Shown here: one piece after another, positions 51,102 to 59,792 of the stretch | Position numbering within the stretch: position 1 is the stretch's first letter | How the letters are laid out: each line of letters begins with the position of its first letter | DNA from: CAZDDB01 sp963843285 | GTDB lineage: Bacteria; Acidobacteriota; HRBIN11; JAKEFK01 | Assembly: GCA_963843285.1 (NCBI GenBank) | Contig: CAWJJO010000013.1 | Span: forward strand, 124,001-188,000 | Reading direction: 5' to 3' | DNA length: 64,000 bases | Translations under genes and position numbers: made by a program | The notes under the pieces: generated by a model | Databases searched by the model: none | Told to the model about the DNA's origin: nothing | Seen by the model: the letters and a program-made list of their open reading frames with translations, nothing else

Positions 51102-52458
51102 GAATTTGCCTGGTCAAGAGTTTCACGATGCGAAAGCCAAAGCTCTCGATCGTCTGAAAATCTATGCCCGGAGGCAAACCCGGTCCTGAATCCGAAAGAT
51201 GAACTTTTATCGCATCGTTCTCGACTCGAAAATCTATTTCAATGAGTTCGGCGGTGGAAGGGTACGCATACTTCAATGAATTTGTAATCAGTTCGCTAAA
51301 AATCAGGCCAAGTGGGATGGAGGTGCCAACCGGGAAGTGACAGGAATCACCTGTAATTCTGATTTCGATTGGTCTGTCTGCGGCATAGGAATTCACCAGA
51401 TGTTCAATCAGATTGTGCAGGTAAGCGGTGAAATCAACGCGATCCAGATTGTCCGATTTGTAGAGCTTTTCATGAACGAGAGCCATCGCGTGAATGCGAG
51501 CAATACTATCCTCAAAGGCAGCCGTCGCTTCCACGGAATCGCGACTGATATACCGTAAACGCATCTCGAGCAGGCTGGAAATCATCTGCAGATTATTCTT
51601 TACACGATGGTGCACTTCCTGAAGCAGTACGTTCTTTTGTGCCAGGGAATCTGTAAGATCACGCAACAGTCGGTTCTTTTCCTGTTCACTTCTTTTTCGG
51701 CTTGTAATATTTCTTGCGATCGCGGATGCCGCAACAATTCTTCCTGCCGCGTTCACAACAGGCGAAACAGTAAGGGAGATATCGATTCTTGTTCCGTCCT
51801 TTGTTAGACGTATTGTTTCATATTGCTCAATCGATTCACCCTCTGCTATGAGGCGCATGAATTCAGGAATTTCAGCCAGCCGATCGGGAGGAACCAGCAC
51901 GGAAACATGTCTTCCGACCATCTCTTCAAGTGTGTAGCCATAGAGTCGTTCCGCGCCTTTATTCCAGCTGAGAATGGTCCCATTCAAATCTTTAGACAGG
52001 ACTGCATCTTCGGATGAATCGACAATGGATGCAAGAAAGTTCCTCTCTTCACGGAAGCGATTGTGTTCCGTAACGTCGCGGGAAATCGCCGAGGCGCCGA
52101 TGATTTGACCCTTCTCATCGCTCAAAGGAGACACGCTTAACGAAACATGTATCAAAGTTCCATCTTTTTTGCGTCGAACCGTTTCAAAATGGTCGATGCG
52201 TTCGCCCCGGCGCAGTCTATCTAATATGTTCGGAATCTCGTCCGGCCTTCCTTCGGGCACGAGAATGGAAACATGTCGTCCGATTACCTCTTCTGCGGTG
52301 TAACCATAGATCCGCTCGGCTCCTTTGTTCCAGCTCAAAATAGTTCCATCCAACGTCTTCGAGAGGATGGCATCGTCTGAAGAGTCCACGATGGCTGCTA
52401 GCATTCTTTCCAGGACTACAGGTTCATTAATGATCGGATCGAGAGTCATGTTTGACAT
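51013..52458 (-). CDS. Sensor histidine kinase with two PAS domains (HisKA_2 type)
   Basis: 481 residues. Two PAS domains of very similar sequence (about 15-135 and 145-265, each with DGTILSWNKGAERxYGYT) are followed by a HisKA_2 segment with HHRVKNNLQMISSLL (phospho-acceptor His) and an HWE/HATPase_c-type domain with FSELITNSLKYAYP and LSDSGPGLPPG. There are no membrane helices, so it is a cytosolic sensor. The near-duplicate PAS domains suggest an internal duplication. TATAAT lies 11 nt before the ATG. Its partner regulator overlaps its 3' end. Confidence 0.92.
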   Translation of the reverse strand: MSNMTLDPIINEPVVLERMLAAIVDSSDDAILSKTLDGTILSWNKGAERIYGYTAEEVIGRHVSILVPEGRPDEIPNILDRLRRGERIDHFETVRRKKDGTLIHVSLSVSPLSDEKGQIIGASAISRDVTEHNRFREERNFLASIVDSSEDAVLSKDLNGTILSWNKGAERLYGYTLEEMVGRHVSVLVPPDRLAEIPEFMRLIAEGESIEQYETIRLTKDGTRIDISLTVSPVVNAAGRIVAASAIARNITSRKRSEQEKNRLLRDLTDSLAQKNVLLQEVHHRVKNNLQMISSLLEMRLRYISRDSVEATAAFEDSIARIHAMALVHEKLYKSDNLDRVDFTAYLHNLIEHLVNSYAADRPIEIRITGDSCHFPVGTSIPLGLIFSELITNSLKYAYPSTAELIEIDFRVENDAIKVHLSDSGPGLPPGIDFQTIESFGFRIVKLLTRQIHGEIAYVRRENGTSFQIDIPNPIGQDHSL

Positions 52459-52543
52459 TGTCCTACTGAATTATAGGATCGATGTAGTAGGACTTCCAGC
52501 CTCCGCCCTAGAGCGTATGGACGAAAAATAAAGCTTCACAGAA

Positions 52544-53113
52544 TCACAGTCGCGATTCTGGTTTTCGGGGAACTTCATCAGTAGGTTCCGAAACCTCGAG
52601 TTTCGGAGCTCTTTCCTTGGAATCCTGACCCCGAACTTTAAATTCATCTGAAATCCGTCCAGCCGAATCGCCCCGGAATCGCCGTTTGATCATAGCATCC
52701 AGGGAGATTCCGCCAGCTCCGAGGAACAGAAGCGCAATAGCAGGCGCCAGGTAAAGACCCGCCATTTCAAATTTCCAATCTGTGAGCAGGTGATGATATG
52801 CGGCAACCATAAAATTGAACGTTACGATTGCCGCGGAGAAACGGGTCAACAATCCAGCAATGAGGAGGACACAAATGAGACTTTCCGCAAGCGCTGAAGC
52901 AACGGCAAAATACGGCGCATGCGGAAATCCGAGCTTTTCCGCAGCAGCAACGAACATCCAGTCCTTGCCATCAAATAAATAGCCATAAGCTCCTATCAAC
53001 TTTTCCCAACCGTGAAAAACCGGCAGCATTGAAAAAGGTATCACTCTGAGAAAAAGCAGACCCGCGCTTGCCGCGGTCGAATATGTTTTAGGAATTTCCG
53101 TTTTGTAATCCAT
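52544..53113 (-). CDS. DoxX-family membrane protein
   Basis: 189 residues with four membrane helices containing the DoxX signature region (FHGWEKLIGAYGYLF, ALAESLICVLLIAGLLTRFSA) and a charged, extended C-terminal tail of about 50 residues that is unusual for DoxX. Related proteins act in quinone or sulfur redox chemistry or form membrane oxidoreductase complexes. The role here is unknown. AGGAAA precedes the ATG. Confidence 0.8.
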   Translation of the reverse strand: MDYKTEIPKTYSTAASAGLLFLRVIPFSMLPVFHGWEKLIGAYGYLFDGKDWMFVAAAEKLGFPHAPYFAVASALAESLICVLLIAGLLTRFSAAIVTFNFMVAAYHHLLTDWKFEMAGLYLAPAIALLFLGAGGISLDAMIKRRFRGDSAGRISDEFKVRGQDSKERAPKLEVSEPTDEVPRKPESRL

Positions 53114-53297
53114 AAAATTTCCTCAATATTTCAAAATAGGCCTGGAAAAGCCAAAATCCAGCTCGGTCTGAAGGGCGTGTTTGTCAGTCAAAATCTGACG
53201 TGATTTTCGTACTCTATCTACAAGAAAATCTGCCTCAAGCCTACAGGAGAATCAACAACTGAGAGCTATCTTTGCGATTTGCAAGCCTGGAGGCGAT

Positions 53298-53675
53298 ATG
53301 AAAATGGATGATCTGAGAAAACAAGTCCTGTTATGGTGCATGCTTCACCGGTTCGAAGCAATCACCGACCGACTTTTGAATACTGGAGTTGAATTGCCTG
53401 AGCTCTCACAGCACTATTACATCACTGTGAACAGTGTCCCTGTATGCGTGGTCGAGCATGCTCTGGTGGGTCAATCCGCTCCGAATTCAGCCTGTGAATA
53501 TTCCGCATTGAGTGCATGCATAGCGTATCGCAATCAGCTGAAGGCCGCCTTTCCGGGGGCAGTAGTAGCCGTTATCGCCGGATCCTGTCCCAAGGATTGT
53601 ACTTTCCCGGGAAGCAGGAGACCACGGGAGATTCAGGCCGCGTTTGATGATTGGAGTTCTTTTGCCCAATTATGA
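53298..53675 (+). CDS. Hypothetical protein, 125 residues
   Basis: GGAGGCGAT precedes the ATG, giving clear translation support. The protein has several Cys and His (LLWCMLHRF, SACEYSALSACIAY, GSCPKDCTFPGSR) and could bind metal or be redox-active. No family recognised. It stands alone between divergent or unrelated genes. Confidence 0.55.
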   Translation: MKMDDLRKQVLLWCMLHRFEAITDRLLNTGVELPELSQHYYITVNSVPVCVVEHALVGQSAPNSACEYSALSACIAYRNQLKAAFPGAVVAVIAGSCPKDCTFPGSRRPREIQAAFDDWSSFAQL

Positions 53676-53879
53676 CTTGAGCTGGATTTCGTAGAATTTC
53701 TTTTCATGAAAGGCGGTAGGTTCCACACTACGGTCTGGTGACCGCAGGGTCGCACCCCTTTACCATTCTGATATACAATTCTTCAATTACAGGATTTGGA
53801 TACAAAAGGAGAGCGCAAGAAGTAGAAGCGTTTGCATCCCGAACAGGGAATAACTACTATTCACAGTTTCGGGCAAAGG
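53676..53879. other. Intergenic region before the reductase module
   Basis: About 200 bases with no gene. A purine-rich AAAAGGAGAGCG (about 53803-53814) precedes a TAG-containing frame and does not mark a gene. Confidence 0.4.
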
Positions 53880-55559
53880 ATGGCGAAGCCAACTTTATTA
53901 ACAGTAGACGATGATCCGGACGTATTGCGCTCGATCGAAAGGGATTTAAAACGAAGGTACAGCGCCGATTATCGCGTTCTGCGCGCCGAATCGGGCTCGG
54001 CTGCTCTGGATATTCTTCGGAAGCTCAAGGAACGCAACGATCGCGGTAGCTCTTTTGCTCGTGGACCAGAGGATGCCTCAACTGGACGGTGTCAGGCTTT
54101 CTTGCAGAGGCTGTCAAACTTTTTCCGGATGCCAAACGCGTTTTGCTCACTGCCTACGCGGACACAGATGCCGCGATAGCCGCCATCAATCGAGTTCACA
54201 TCCATCAATATCTGCTCAAACCGTGGGATCCTCCTGAGGAAAATCTGTATCCGGTATTGGATGATCTGTTAGAGGATTGGACAGGAAGTTACAGACCTCC
54301 ATTTGAAGGAATCCGTGTGTTGGGGAATCGATGGTCGCCTCATTCTCACACGGTGAAAGATTTTCTTGCGCGTTACAACTTGCCGTACCGGTGGCTTGAT
54401 ATTGAAACGAAGGATCGCGACAGCGAAGTGCGAGGTCTTGTGGAAGTTTTGAACGAAACTGAATTGCAGAAGCTACCGCTGGTTCTTTTTACGGATGGAT
54501 CCAAGCTGTCTGCGCCATCTCCGGCTGAAATTGCGGACCGGATCGGCTTGCGCACGCGGGCGGAGACGGATTTTTATGATCTGGTGATCATTGGCGGTGG
54601 CCCGTCCGGTCTGGCCGCTGCCGTATACGGCGCATCCGAAGGACTTCGAACTGTGATGATCGAACGGGAAGCTCCGGGTGGACAAGCGGCGCAGAGTTCG
54701 CGCATAGAAAATTATCTGGGCTTTCCTTCCGGATTAACCGGCGCGGATCTGACGCGCAGAGCGTGTCATGCAAGCGCGTCGTTTTGGAGTAGAAATCCTG
54801 GCTCCGCAGGAAGCAACTCGAGTACGCGTCGAAGGCTCCTTACAAAATCATTCAACTTTCCAATGGAACTGAAATCCGTTGCCACGCACTTTTGATCGCA
54901 ACCGGTGTGCGATGGCGAAAACTGGATGTTCCCGGAATCGAGCGTCTTCACGGCGCGGGAATTTATTACGGCGCCGCAATGACAGAAGCGATTGAATGCC
55001 GCGGCGAAACTGTTTATCTGGTGGGAGGCGCGAATTCCGCCGGACAGGCTGCCGTTCATTTTGCAGGATATGCGCAACGCGTCGTCATGTTGGTTCGTGG
55101 TGATTCGCTCAAAAGCAGCATGTCGCAATATCTGATCGACCGGATTCAGCAAACCTCAAATATCGCAGTTCAGTACAACTCTAAAATTGTTGAAGTTCAC
55201 GGGACCGAGCCATCTGGAAAGCGATCTCAATTCATTGCTCCACAAGCGGCGAAACGATCAACCGCGCCGGCCAATTATCTCTTCATATTTATAGGGGCGA
55301 CGCCTTACGCAGATTGTGTGGAAGGAATCGTGGAATGCGACGAACGCGGTTTTATTCTTTCGGGCCCCGATTTGCTTCGCGACGGCCAACGTCCCAAAGG
55401 CTGGTCTGTGGATCGCGATCCAACTTTGCTGGAGACCAGTGTTCCCGGAATTTTTGTGGTGGGGGACGTCGTCATGGATCCGTAAAACGCGTTGCCTCCG
55501 GAGTCGGCGAAGGATCGATCGCCGTTCAGTTGATCCATCAATATCTCAGCAAGGTTTGA
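53880..55559 (+). pseudogene. Response regulator fused to thioredoxin-reductase-like flavoprotein, multiply frameshifted
   Basis: Pieces in different frames rebuild one protein of about 555 residues. A receiver domain (LTVDDDPDVLRSIE, VDQRMPQLDGV, LTAYADTDAA, LKPWDPPEENL) leads to a connecting region and then a pyridine-nucleotide disulfide oxidoreductase (DLVIIGGGPSGLAAA for FAD, VYLVGGANSAGQAAVHFA for NAD(P), LFIFIGATP, GIFVVGDV). Frame changes are needed near 54035, 54087, 54765, 54838, 55205-55265 (paired) and 55465. The usual CxxC of thioredoxin reductase is absent (GIYYGAAMTEAIECRG), as in the related RR-TrxR fusions. The protein sequence is otherwise well conserved, so the damage is recent or reflects assembly error. 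It is adjacent to the kinase pseudogene, which starts 1 base after its stop. Confidence 0.8.
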
Positions 55560-55560
55560 A

Positions 55561-56970
55561 ATGACAGAAGACAAAGTGAGTCGTATCGTGGAAGAGTTGC
55601 GAGGTGTTCCCGTCATTGGCGATCTTCCGGAAGAAACTGATTTGGCTTGCGAGCCGGCTCAAAGAAGTGACGTTTACTGCCGGCGAAGTGATCGCTGCTG
55701 ACGGGGGTCCAGCCGATTCGTTCTATATTGTGTTGGAAGGAGAATTCCAGTCTCCGCCCCGAATCGGACTCTCAGGATACGCGCGTATTTGTATCAAAAG
55801 CCGGCGATATTGTCGGCAAACTTCCTTATTCCCGTTTGACGAATTGGCCCGGCACATTTCGCGCGTTGACTGCCGGAAGAATGCTTACGGGCAGCACCGA
55901 CTTGTTTCCCGAAATGATCCGCGAAGCGCCCTTGATTGTGCAGCGCCTGGTCAGCATTATGAGCGACCGCATTCGCTACACAACAAAGGAAGATCAGCAA
56001 AGAGATAAAATGGCTGCGCTTGGAAAATTATCCGCGGGACTCGCTCATGAGCTGAATAATCCGGCTGCTGCGGCAAAACGCGCAGCTCTCGCGCTCAGCG
56101 AAGCTCAGGAAGCTTTGCGCGAAGCAACTTCGCGACTCGACAATCGAAATCTGAGCGCTGAACAACGAAAATGCATTTCTACATTTCGAACGGCAAGCGA
56201 TTCAGCATACGCAGGCGTCCGCCTCTGATCGATTCCCTCACTCAAAGCGAACAGGAAGACGAAATCACATCCTGGCTGGAACAACAACATGTTGCCGGAT
56301 GAAGTTTGCTCCTGTATTGGCGGAAGTAAGTCTCGGTGTCCTGGCTCGAAGACTTTGCAACACAAGTTGGCGATGAAATGCTTTAGCGATGCTCTCGCGC
56401 GAATCGTCTCTCAAATTCTTGCAAAAAGACTGACAAAAGAAATTGAATCGAGCACCGGACGTATTTCGGAACTGGTAAAAGCGATCAAAGAATACTCCTA
56501 TATGGATCAGGCGCCGCTTCAGGAAATCGATATTCATCATGGAATTGAAAGCACGCTGGTTATGCTGCAATACAAACTGAAACACGGAATCACGATTGGA
56601 ACGACATTTTGAACGAACCTGCCGCGAATCTACGCTTATGGAGGCGAGCTCAATCAGGTCTGGACAAACCTGATCGACAACGCGGCTGATGCAATGAAAG
56701 ATGGAGGGAACGCTCACAATCCGAACCTTACTCGGTCCGGACTACGTAGTGATTGAAATCAGTGACACCGGTTCCGGAATCCCTGCAGAAATTCAACACA
56801 AGATTTTCGAGCCGTTTTTTACGACAAAAAAAATGGGAGAAGGAACCGGACTCGGATTGGATACGGTCTGGAGGATCGTCCGGAAACATCATGGCGACAT
56901 CCGCGTTGAATCCAAACCGGGCAATACCCGTTTTCAAATCCGGCTGCCGCTAAAACAACCAGCCTCCTGA
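55561..56970 (+). pseudogene. Cyclic-nucleotide-binding-domain sensor histidine kinase, multiply frameshifted
   Basis: Fragments give an N-terminal cNMP-binding-like domain (VTFTAGEVIAADGGPADSFYIVLEGEF) and a dimerisation region with the phospho-acceptor helix KMAALGKLSAGLAHELNNPAAAAKRA. A central part (SSTGRISELVKAIKEYSYMDQAPLQEIDIHHGIESTL) and an HATPase domain (NLIDNAADAMKDG, ISDTGSGIPAE, GTGLGLDTVWRIV) follow. At least five single-base shifts interrupt it (about 55645, 55755, 56200, 56300, 56610, 56700). It is the expected partner of the RR-reductase fusion upstream. In its present form it cannot make a full kinase. Confidence 0.78.
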
Positions 56971-56971
56971 T

Positions 56972-56990
56972 GGAGCGCAGGCTTCCACCT
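56972..56990. repeat. Dispersed inverted repeat, family A fragment
   Basis: TGGAGCGCAGGCTTCC only: the left end of a family A element, just after the kinase pseudogene. Confidence 0.55.
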
Positions 56991-57000
56991 TATATCCCCT

Positions 57001-57046
57001 TTGACAAACACTCCGCCATCGATTATATTCAACCATATGGTTAAAT
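57001..57046 (+). promoter_or_regulatory. Consensus promoter and ArsR-type operator at the ArsR gene
   Basis: TTGACA (57001-57006), 17 bp, TATATT (57024-57029), then 7 nt to ATG 57037. The perfect palindrome AACCATATGGTT (57031-57042) lies over the start codon, with further symmetric bases on each side. This arrangement predicts a leaderless, autorepressed transcript, with the operator covering the transcription start. Confidence 0.75.
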
Positions 57047-57378
57047 ATGCTGGTTCCAATTTAGACTCTGTTTTTGCAGCGCTGGCGGACCCGACCCGCA
57101 GGGCGATCCTGGAGAAATTAACGCGGGGACGCGCCACTGTTAGTGAATTGGCCCAACCGTTCACTATTTCGCTCGCAGCAGTTTCCAAACATATCTCGGT
57201 GCTCAGCGACGCAGGTCTGATTGAAATAAAGAAGGATGGACGTTTCCACCGGATAGATCTGCGAACCGGCACGCTGAAAGACGCCGCAGCCTGGTTGGAC
57301 CGTTACGAAAAATTCTGGAGCAAGCGGCTCGATGCCCTGGAAGGACTGCTTACATCGCCAAAACATTCAAAAAAGTGA
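57037..57378 (+). CDS. ArsR-family transcriptional repressor
   Basis: 113 residues with the ArsR winged helix: LADPTRRAILEKLTRGRATVSELAQPFTISLAAVSKHISVLSDAGLIE. No metal-binding Cys is visible, so it belongs to the non-metal SdpR-like branch. It precedes an AHSA1-type gene and a DUF899 gene on the same strand, a frequently seen combination. The start is placed at the ATG 7 nt behind TATATT, since the operator palindrome covers it. It probably represses its own operon. Confidence 0.9.
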   Translation: MVKYAGSNLDSVFAALADPTRRAILEKLTRGRATVSELAQPFTISLAAVSKHISVLSDAGLIEIKKDGRFHRIDLRTGTLKDAAAWLDRYEKFWSKRLDALEGLLTSPKHSKK

Positions 57379-57388
57379 CGGGCTCATC

Positions 57389-57841
57389 ATGACGGCAGAG
57401 GCAAATGCGGACGCAATTCTCATCTTAAGACGAACGATAAGTGCTCCTCGCGACCGTGTATTCGACGCGTGGACTTCTCCCGAACTGATGCGGCAGTGGT
57501 TTTGTCCTGACGACAGCTTTAGCGTTGCAATTGCCGAAGTGGATCTTCAGATCGGCGGAACATACCGGATCGGCATGAAGGATCCGAATGAGACGGTCCG
57601 AATCGCCAAAGGCGTTTACCGCGAAATCAAAAAGCCCGAACGGCTTGCCTTCACCTGGTCGTGGGAGCACGATTCGATCGACACTCTTGTCACACTCACA
57701 TTCACTGATTTAGGGGACGCTACGGAGCTCACATTGAAACATGAATATCTTCCAACTGTTCAGCATCGCGATTCCCATGCTCAGGGTTGGAATGGCTGCC
57801 TACAACATCTTGAGAAGTTTCTGCTTCATTCAATAACATAG
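57389..57841 (+). CDS. SRPBCC/AHSA1-domain protein
   Basis: 150 residues of the Bet v1/SRPBCC fold: ILRRTISAPRDRVFDAWTSPELMRQWFCPD, IGGTYRI, KPERLAFTWSWE, VTLTFTDLGDATELTLKHEYLP, ending WNGCLQHLEKFL. AHSA1-type proteins bind hydrophobic ligands; the ligand here is unknown. It lies 10 bases behind the ArsR gene and is presumably controlled by it. Confidence 0.85.
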   Translation: MTAEANADAILILRRTISAPRDRVFDAWTSPELMRQWFCPDDSFSVAIAEVDLQIGGTYRIGMKDPNETVRIAKGVYREIKKPERLAFTWSWEHDSIDTLVTLTFTDLGDATELTLKHEYLPTVQHRDSHAQGWNGCLQHLEKFLLHSIT

Positions 57842-57856
57842 AAACGGAGAATTTGT

Positions 57857-58555
57857 ATGGATCACAAAGTCGTATCGCGGGAGGATTGGATTGCCGCCCG
57901 AAAAGTTCTACTGGCTAAAGAAAAGGATTTCACGCGCCTGCGCGATCAGTTGAGCCAGGAGCGGCGCGACCTTCCGTGGGTAAAAGTGGGAAAAGAATAT
58001 ATTTTTGATGGGCCGAATGGCAAAGAAACGCTGGCTGAACTCTTTGACGGAAGAAGCCAGTTAGTCATTTATCATTTCATGTTTGGCCCCGACTGGGATG
58101 CGGGATGCCCGCACTGCTCTCATTGGGCGGACAATTTCAACGGTGTCATCGTGCACCTGAATCAGCGCGACGTAACCATGATCGCTGTGTCTCATGCGCC
58201 ATATCGCAGACTGGCGGCGTATGAAAAGCGAATGGGCTGGAATTTCAAATGGGTCTCATCCTTCGGGACAGATTTCAATTTTGATTACCACGTTTCTTTC
58301 ACGCCCGAAGAAATGGCAAGGAAAGAAGCGTACCACAATTACACGATGGAAGACCCATACAGCCCGGAACGGCAAGGAGTCAGCGTGTTTTACAAAGACC
58401 CTGCAGGGAGCTTGTTTCACACCTATTCCACTTACGCGCGCGGAATCGACATGCTCAGCGTGGACTACCAGTACCTTGACCTTGTGCCGAGGGGCAGGGA
58501 TGAGAATGGTCGTGGACCCTTCTGGGTGCGCCGCCATGATGAATACGAACGCTGA
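57857..58555 (+). CDS. DUF899 thioredoxin-like protein
   Basis: 232 residues with VSREDWIAARKVLLAKEKDFTRLRDQLSQERR, DGRSQLVIYHFMFGPDWDAGCPHCSHWAD and SVFYKDPAGSLFHTYSTYARG, all typical of DUF899. The GCPHCSHW segment is the thioredoxin-like active-site region. It is probably a redox or ligand-binding protein, with no proven reaction. AACGGAGAA precedes the ATG. Its stop overlaps the next start by about 20 bases. Confidence 0.88.
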   Translation: MDHKVVSREDWIAARKVLLAKEKDFTRLRDQLSQERRDLPWVKVGKEYIFDGPNGKETLAELFDGRSQLVIYHFMFGPDWDAGCPHCSHWADNFNGVIVHLNQRDVTMIAVSHAPYRRLAAYEKRMGWNFKWVSSFGTDFNFDYHVSFTPEEMARKEAYHNYTMEDPYSPERQGVSVFYKDPAGSLFHTYSTYARGIDMLSVDYQYLDLVPRGRDENGRGPFWVRRHDEYER

Positions 58556-59312
58556 CCGACGCTTCTATGCGTGGACCGCGCTGGTCTTTGCAGTCAGCCT
58601 GGCAGCTACAATCTACTTCTGCCGCACCATGTCCGGCGGGATGGAGATGCATGGAAACTGGACGATGTCGATGATGTGGATGAAAATGCCGGAGCACACG
58701 TGGCCGGTATCGTTCGGAATATTCTTGTTGATGTGGCTGGCGATGATGGTAGCGATGATGCTGCCTTCGGCAGTGCCAATGCTGCAAAACTTCCGTGAGC
58801 CTTTGGCCGCAGAAGGCAACATACATGCAGGCATTGCCACTGCGCTCGTTGCATGCGGCTATTTTATCGTTTGGATCGCCTTTGGAATCGTAGTGTACCT
58901 CATCGGCGTATCGTACGCTTTCGCCGCCATGCGATGGCAGCAAATTAGTTCTGTGGCGCCCATACTGGCAGGAGCGCTTTTGATCGTGGCGGGAGTCTTT
59001 CAGCTGACCCGGTGGAAAATGGCCGCGTTGTATCATTGTCGCGATCCGCATTGCGGGATGATCGAGAAGCACAATCAAGCATGGGCGGCGTGGATTCACG
59101 GATTGCAACAGGGCGTGTTCTGCGGAATCTGCTGCGCGGGCCTCATGCTTGCCCTGGTGGCGCTTGGCGCGATGAATCCATTCGTGATGCTGATCGTAGC
59201 GGCAGCCATCGCAGCAGAGAAACTCCTGCCAAAGCCGAAACCCGTGGTTCACATCACCGGCATCCTGATCATTGTTGCGGGAATCATCCTCGTTCTCAGT
59301 TCAATATTTTGA
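58536..59312 (+). CDS. DUF2182 membrane protein
   Basis: About 258 residues. Six to seven membrane helices include MLWLAMMVAMMLPS-type methionine-rich segments (MSMMWMKMPEHTWPVSFGIFLLMWLAMMVAMMLPSAVPML) and CGICCAGLMLALVALGAMN, which are the DUF2182 hallmark. Members are predicted metal-binding or metal-responsive membrane proteins. The overlap with DUF899 implies co-translation; the adjacent ATG (58539) is an equal choice. Confidence 0.85.
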   Translation: MMNTNADRRFYAWTALVFAVSLAATIYFCRTMSGGMEMHGNWTMSMMWMKMPEHTWPVSFGIFLLMWLAMMVAMMLPSAVPMLQNFREPLAAEGNIHAGIATALVACGYFIVWIAFGIVVYLIGVSYAFAAMRWQQISSVAPILAGALLIVAGVFQLTRWKMAALYHCRDPHCGMIEKHNQAWAAWIHGLQQGVFCGICCAGLMLALVALGAMNPFVMLIVAAAIAAEKLLPKPKPVVHITGILIIVAGIILVLSSIF

Positions 59313-59342
59313 ACAGGCGCATCGAGTCGCGGGGCCTGTTGC

Positions 59343-59371
59343 TTGACAGCGCATTAGCAGAAATGTATAAC
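59343..59371 (+). promoter_or_regulatory. Consensus sigma-70 promoter TTGACA-17-TATAAC
   Basis: The best vegetative promoter in this part of the window. The -10 ends 6 nt before ATG 59378, so the first transcribed base should be the A of the start codon and the message leaderless. An earlier ATG (59363) lies inside the promoter. Confidence 0.7.
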
Positions 59372-59377
59372 AGGCGC

Positions 59378-59641
59378 ATGAGATTAAAGCAGATCGCAGG
59401 CTTTGTTCTGATCTTGTACGCGGCGATCTTTGTGGCGTCGGCATTCCACAATCATCTTGCGGAACAGCCAGGCAAACATTGCAACGTATGCCAGACGCTG
59501 CATTCTCCCGGAAATGCTCCGGCGATCACTACGTACGCACCTCTACTCATTGTCCAGGAGACCCTACGATACAGTGTTCAGGTTCTCCCGAAGACACTTC
59601 TAATCTCTTCCAATTCTGAACGAGCACCCCCAGTCGCCTAG
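59378..59641 (+). CDS. Small DUF2946-like exported protein
   Basis: 87 residues with a hydrophobic N-terminal segment (QIAGFVLILYAAIFVASA) followed by HNHLAEQPGKHCNVCQTLH, a His/Cys cluster like that of DUF2946 metal-site proteins. Such small proteins commonly precede TonB-dependent receptors in copper- or zinc-related loci. Here the receptor begins 151 bases downstream. Metal binding is inferred from the residues. The preferred start is 6 nt after the TATAAC hexamer. Confidence 0.7.
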   Translation: MRLKQIAGFVLILYAAIFVASAFHNHLAEQPGKHCNVCQTLHSPGNAPAITTYAPLLIVQETLRYSVQVLPKTLLISSNSERAPPVA

Positions 59642-59792
59642 TAATCGTAGATCGGTTCTCGTGTCTGGTTTGACATAAGTTCGATCTATTTCCATACACA
59701 TTCTGCTCTGTGACCTCTAGGAAATTCGCCGCAGAGCGCCTCTTATTAACGACACCCTCAGGGGTATCTAATTTTTGAATTGGAGATTTTTT

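Noticed and set aside
58194..58535. N-terminal extension of the DUF2182 frame
   Set aside because: It lies inside DUF899 in another frame. The membrane protein begins at ATG 58536/58539.
59012..59362. N-terminal extension of the DUF2946-like frame
   Set aside because: It overlaps the DUF2182 gene and the TTGACA-TATAAC promoter. The leaderless ATG 59378 is better.
59670..59698. TTGACA upstream of the TonB receptor as a second promoter
   Set aside because: The only hexamers at 17-19 bp are CATACA or TACACA, too weak to list as a feature.
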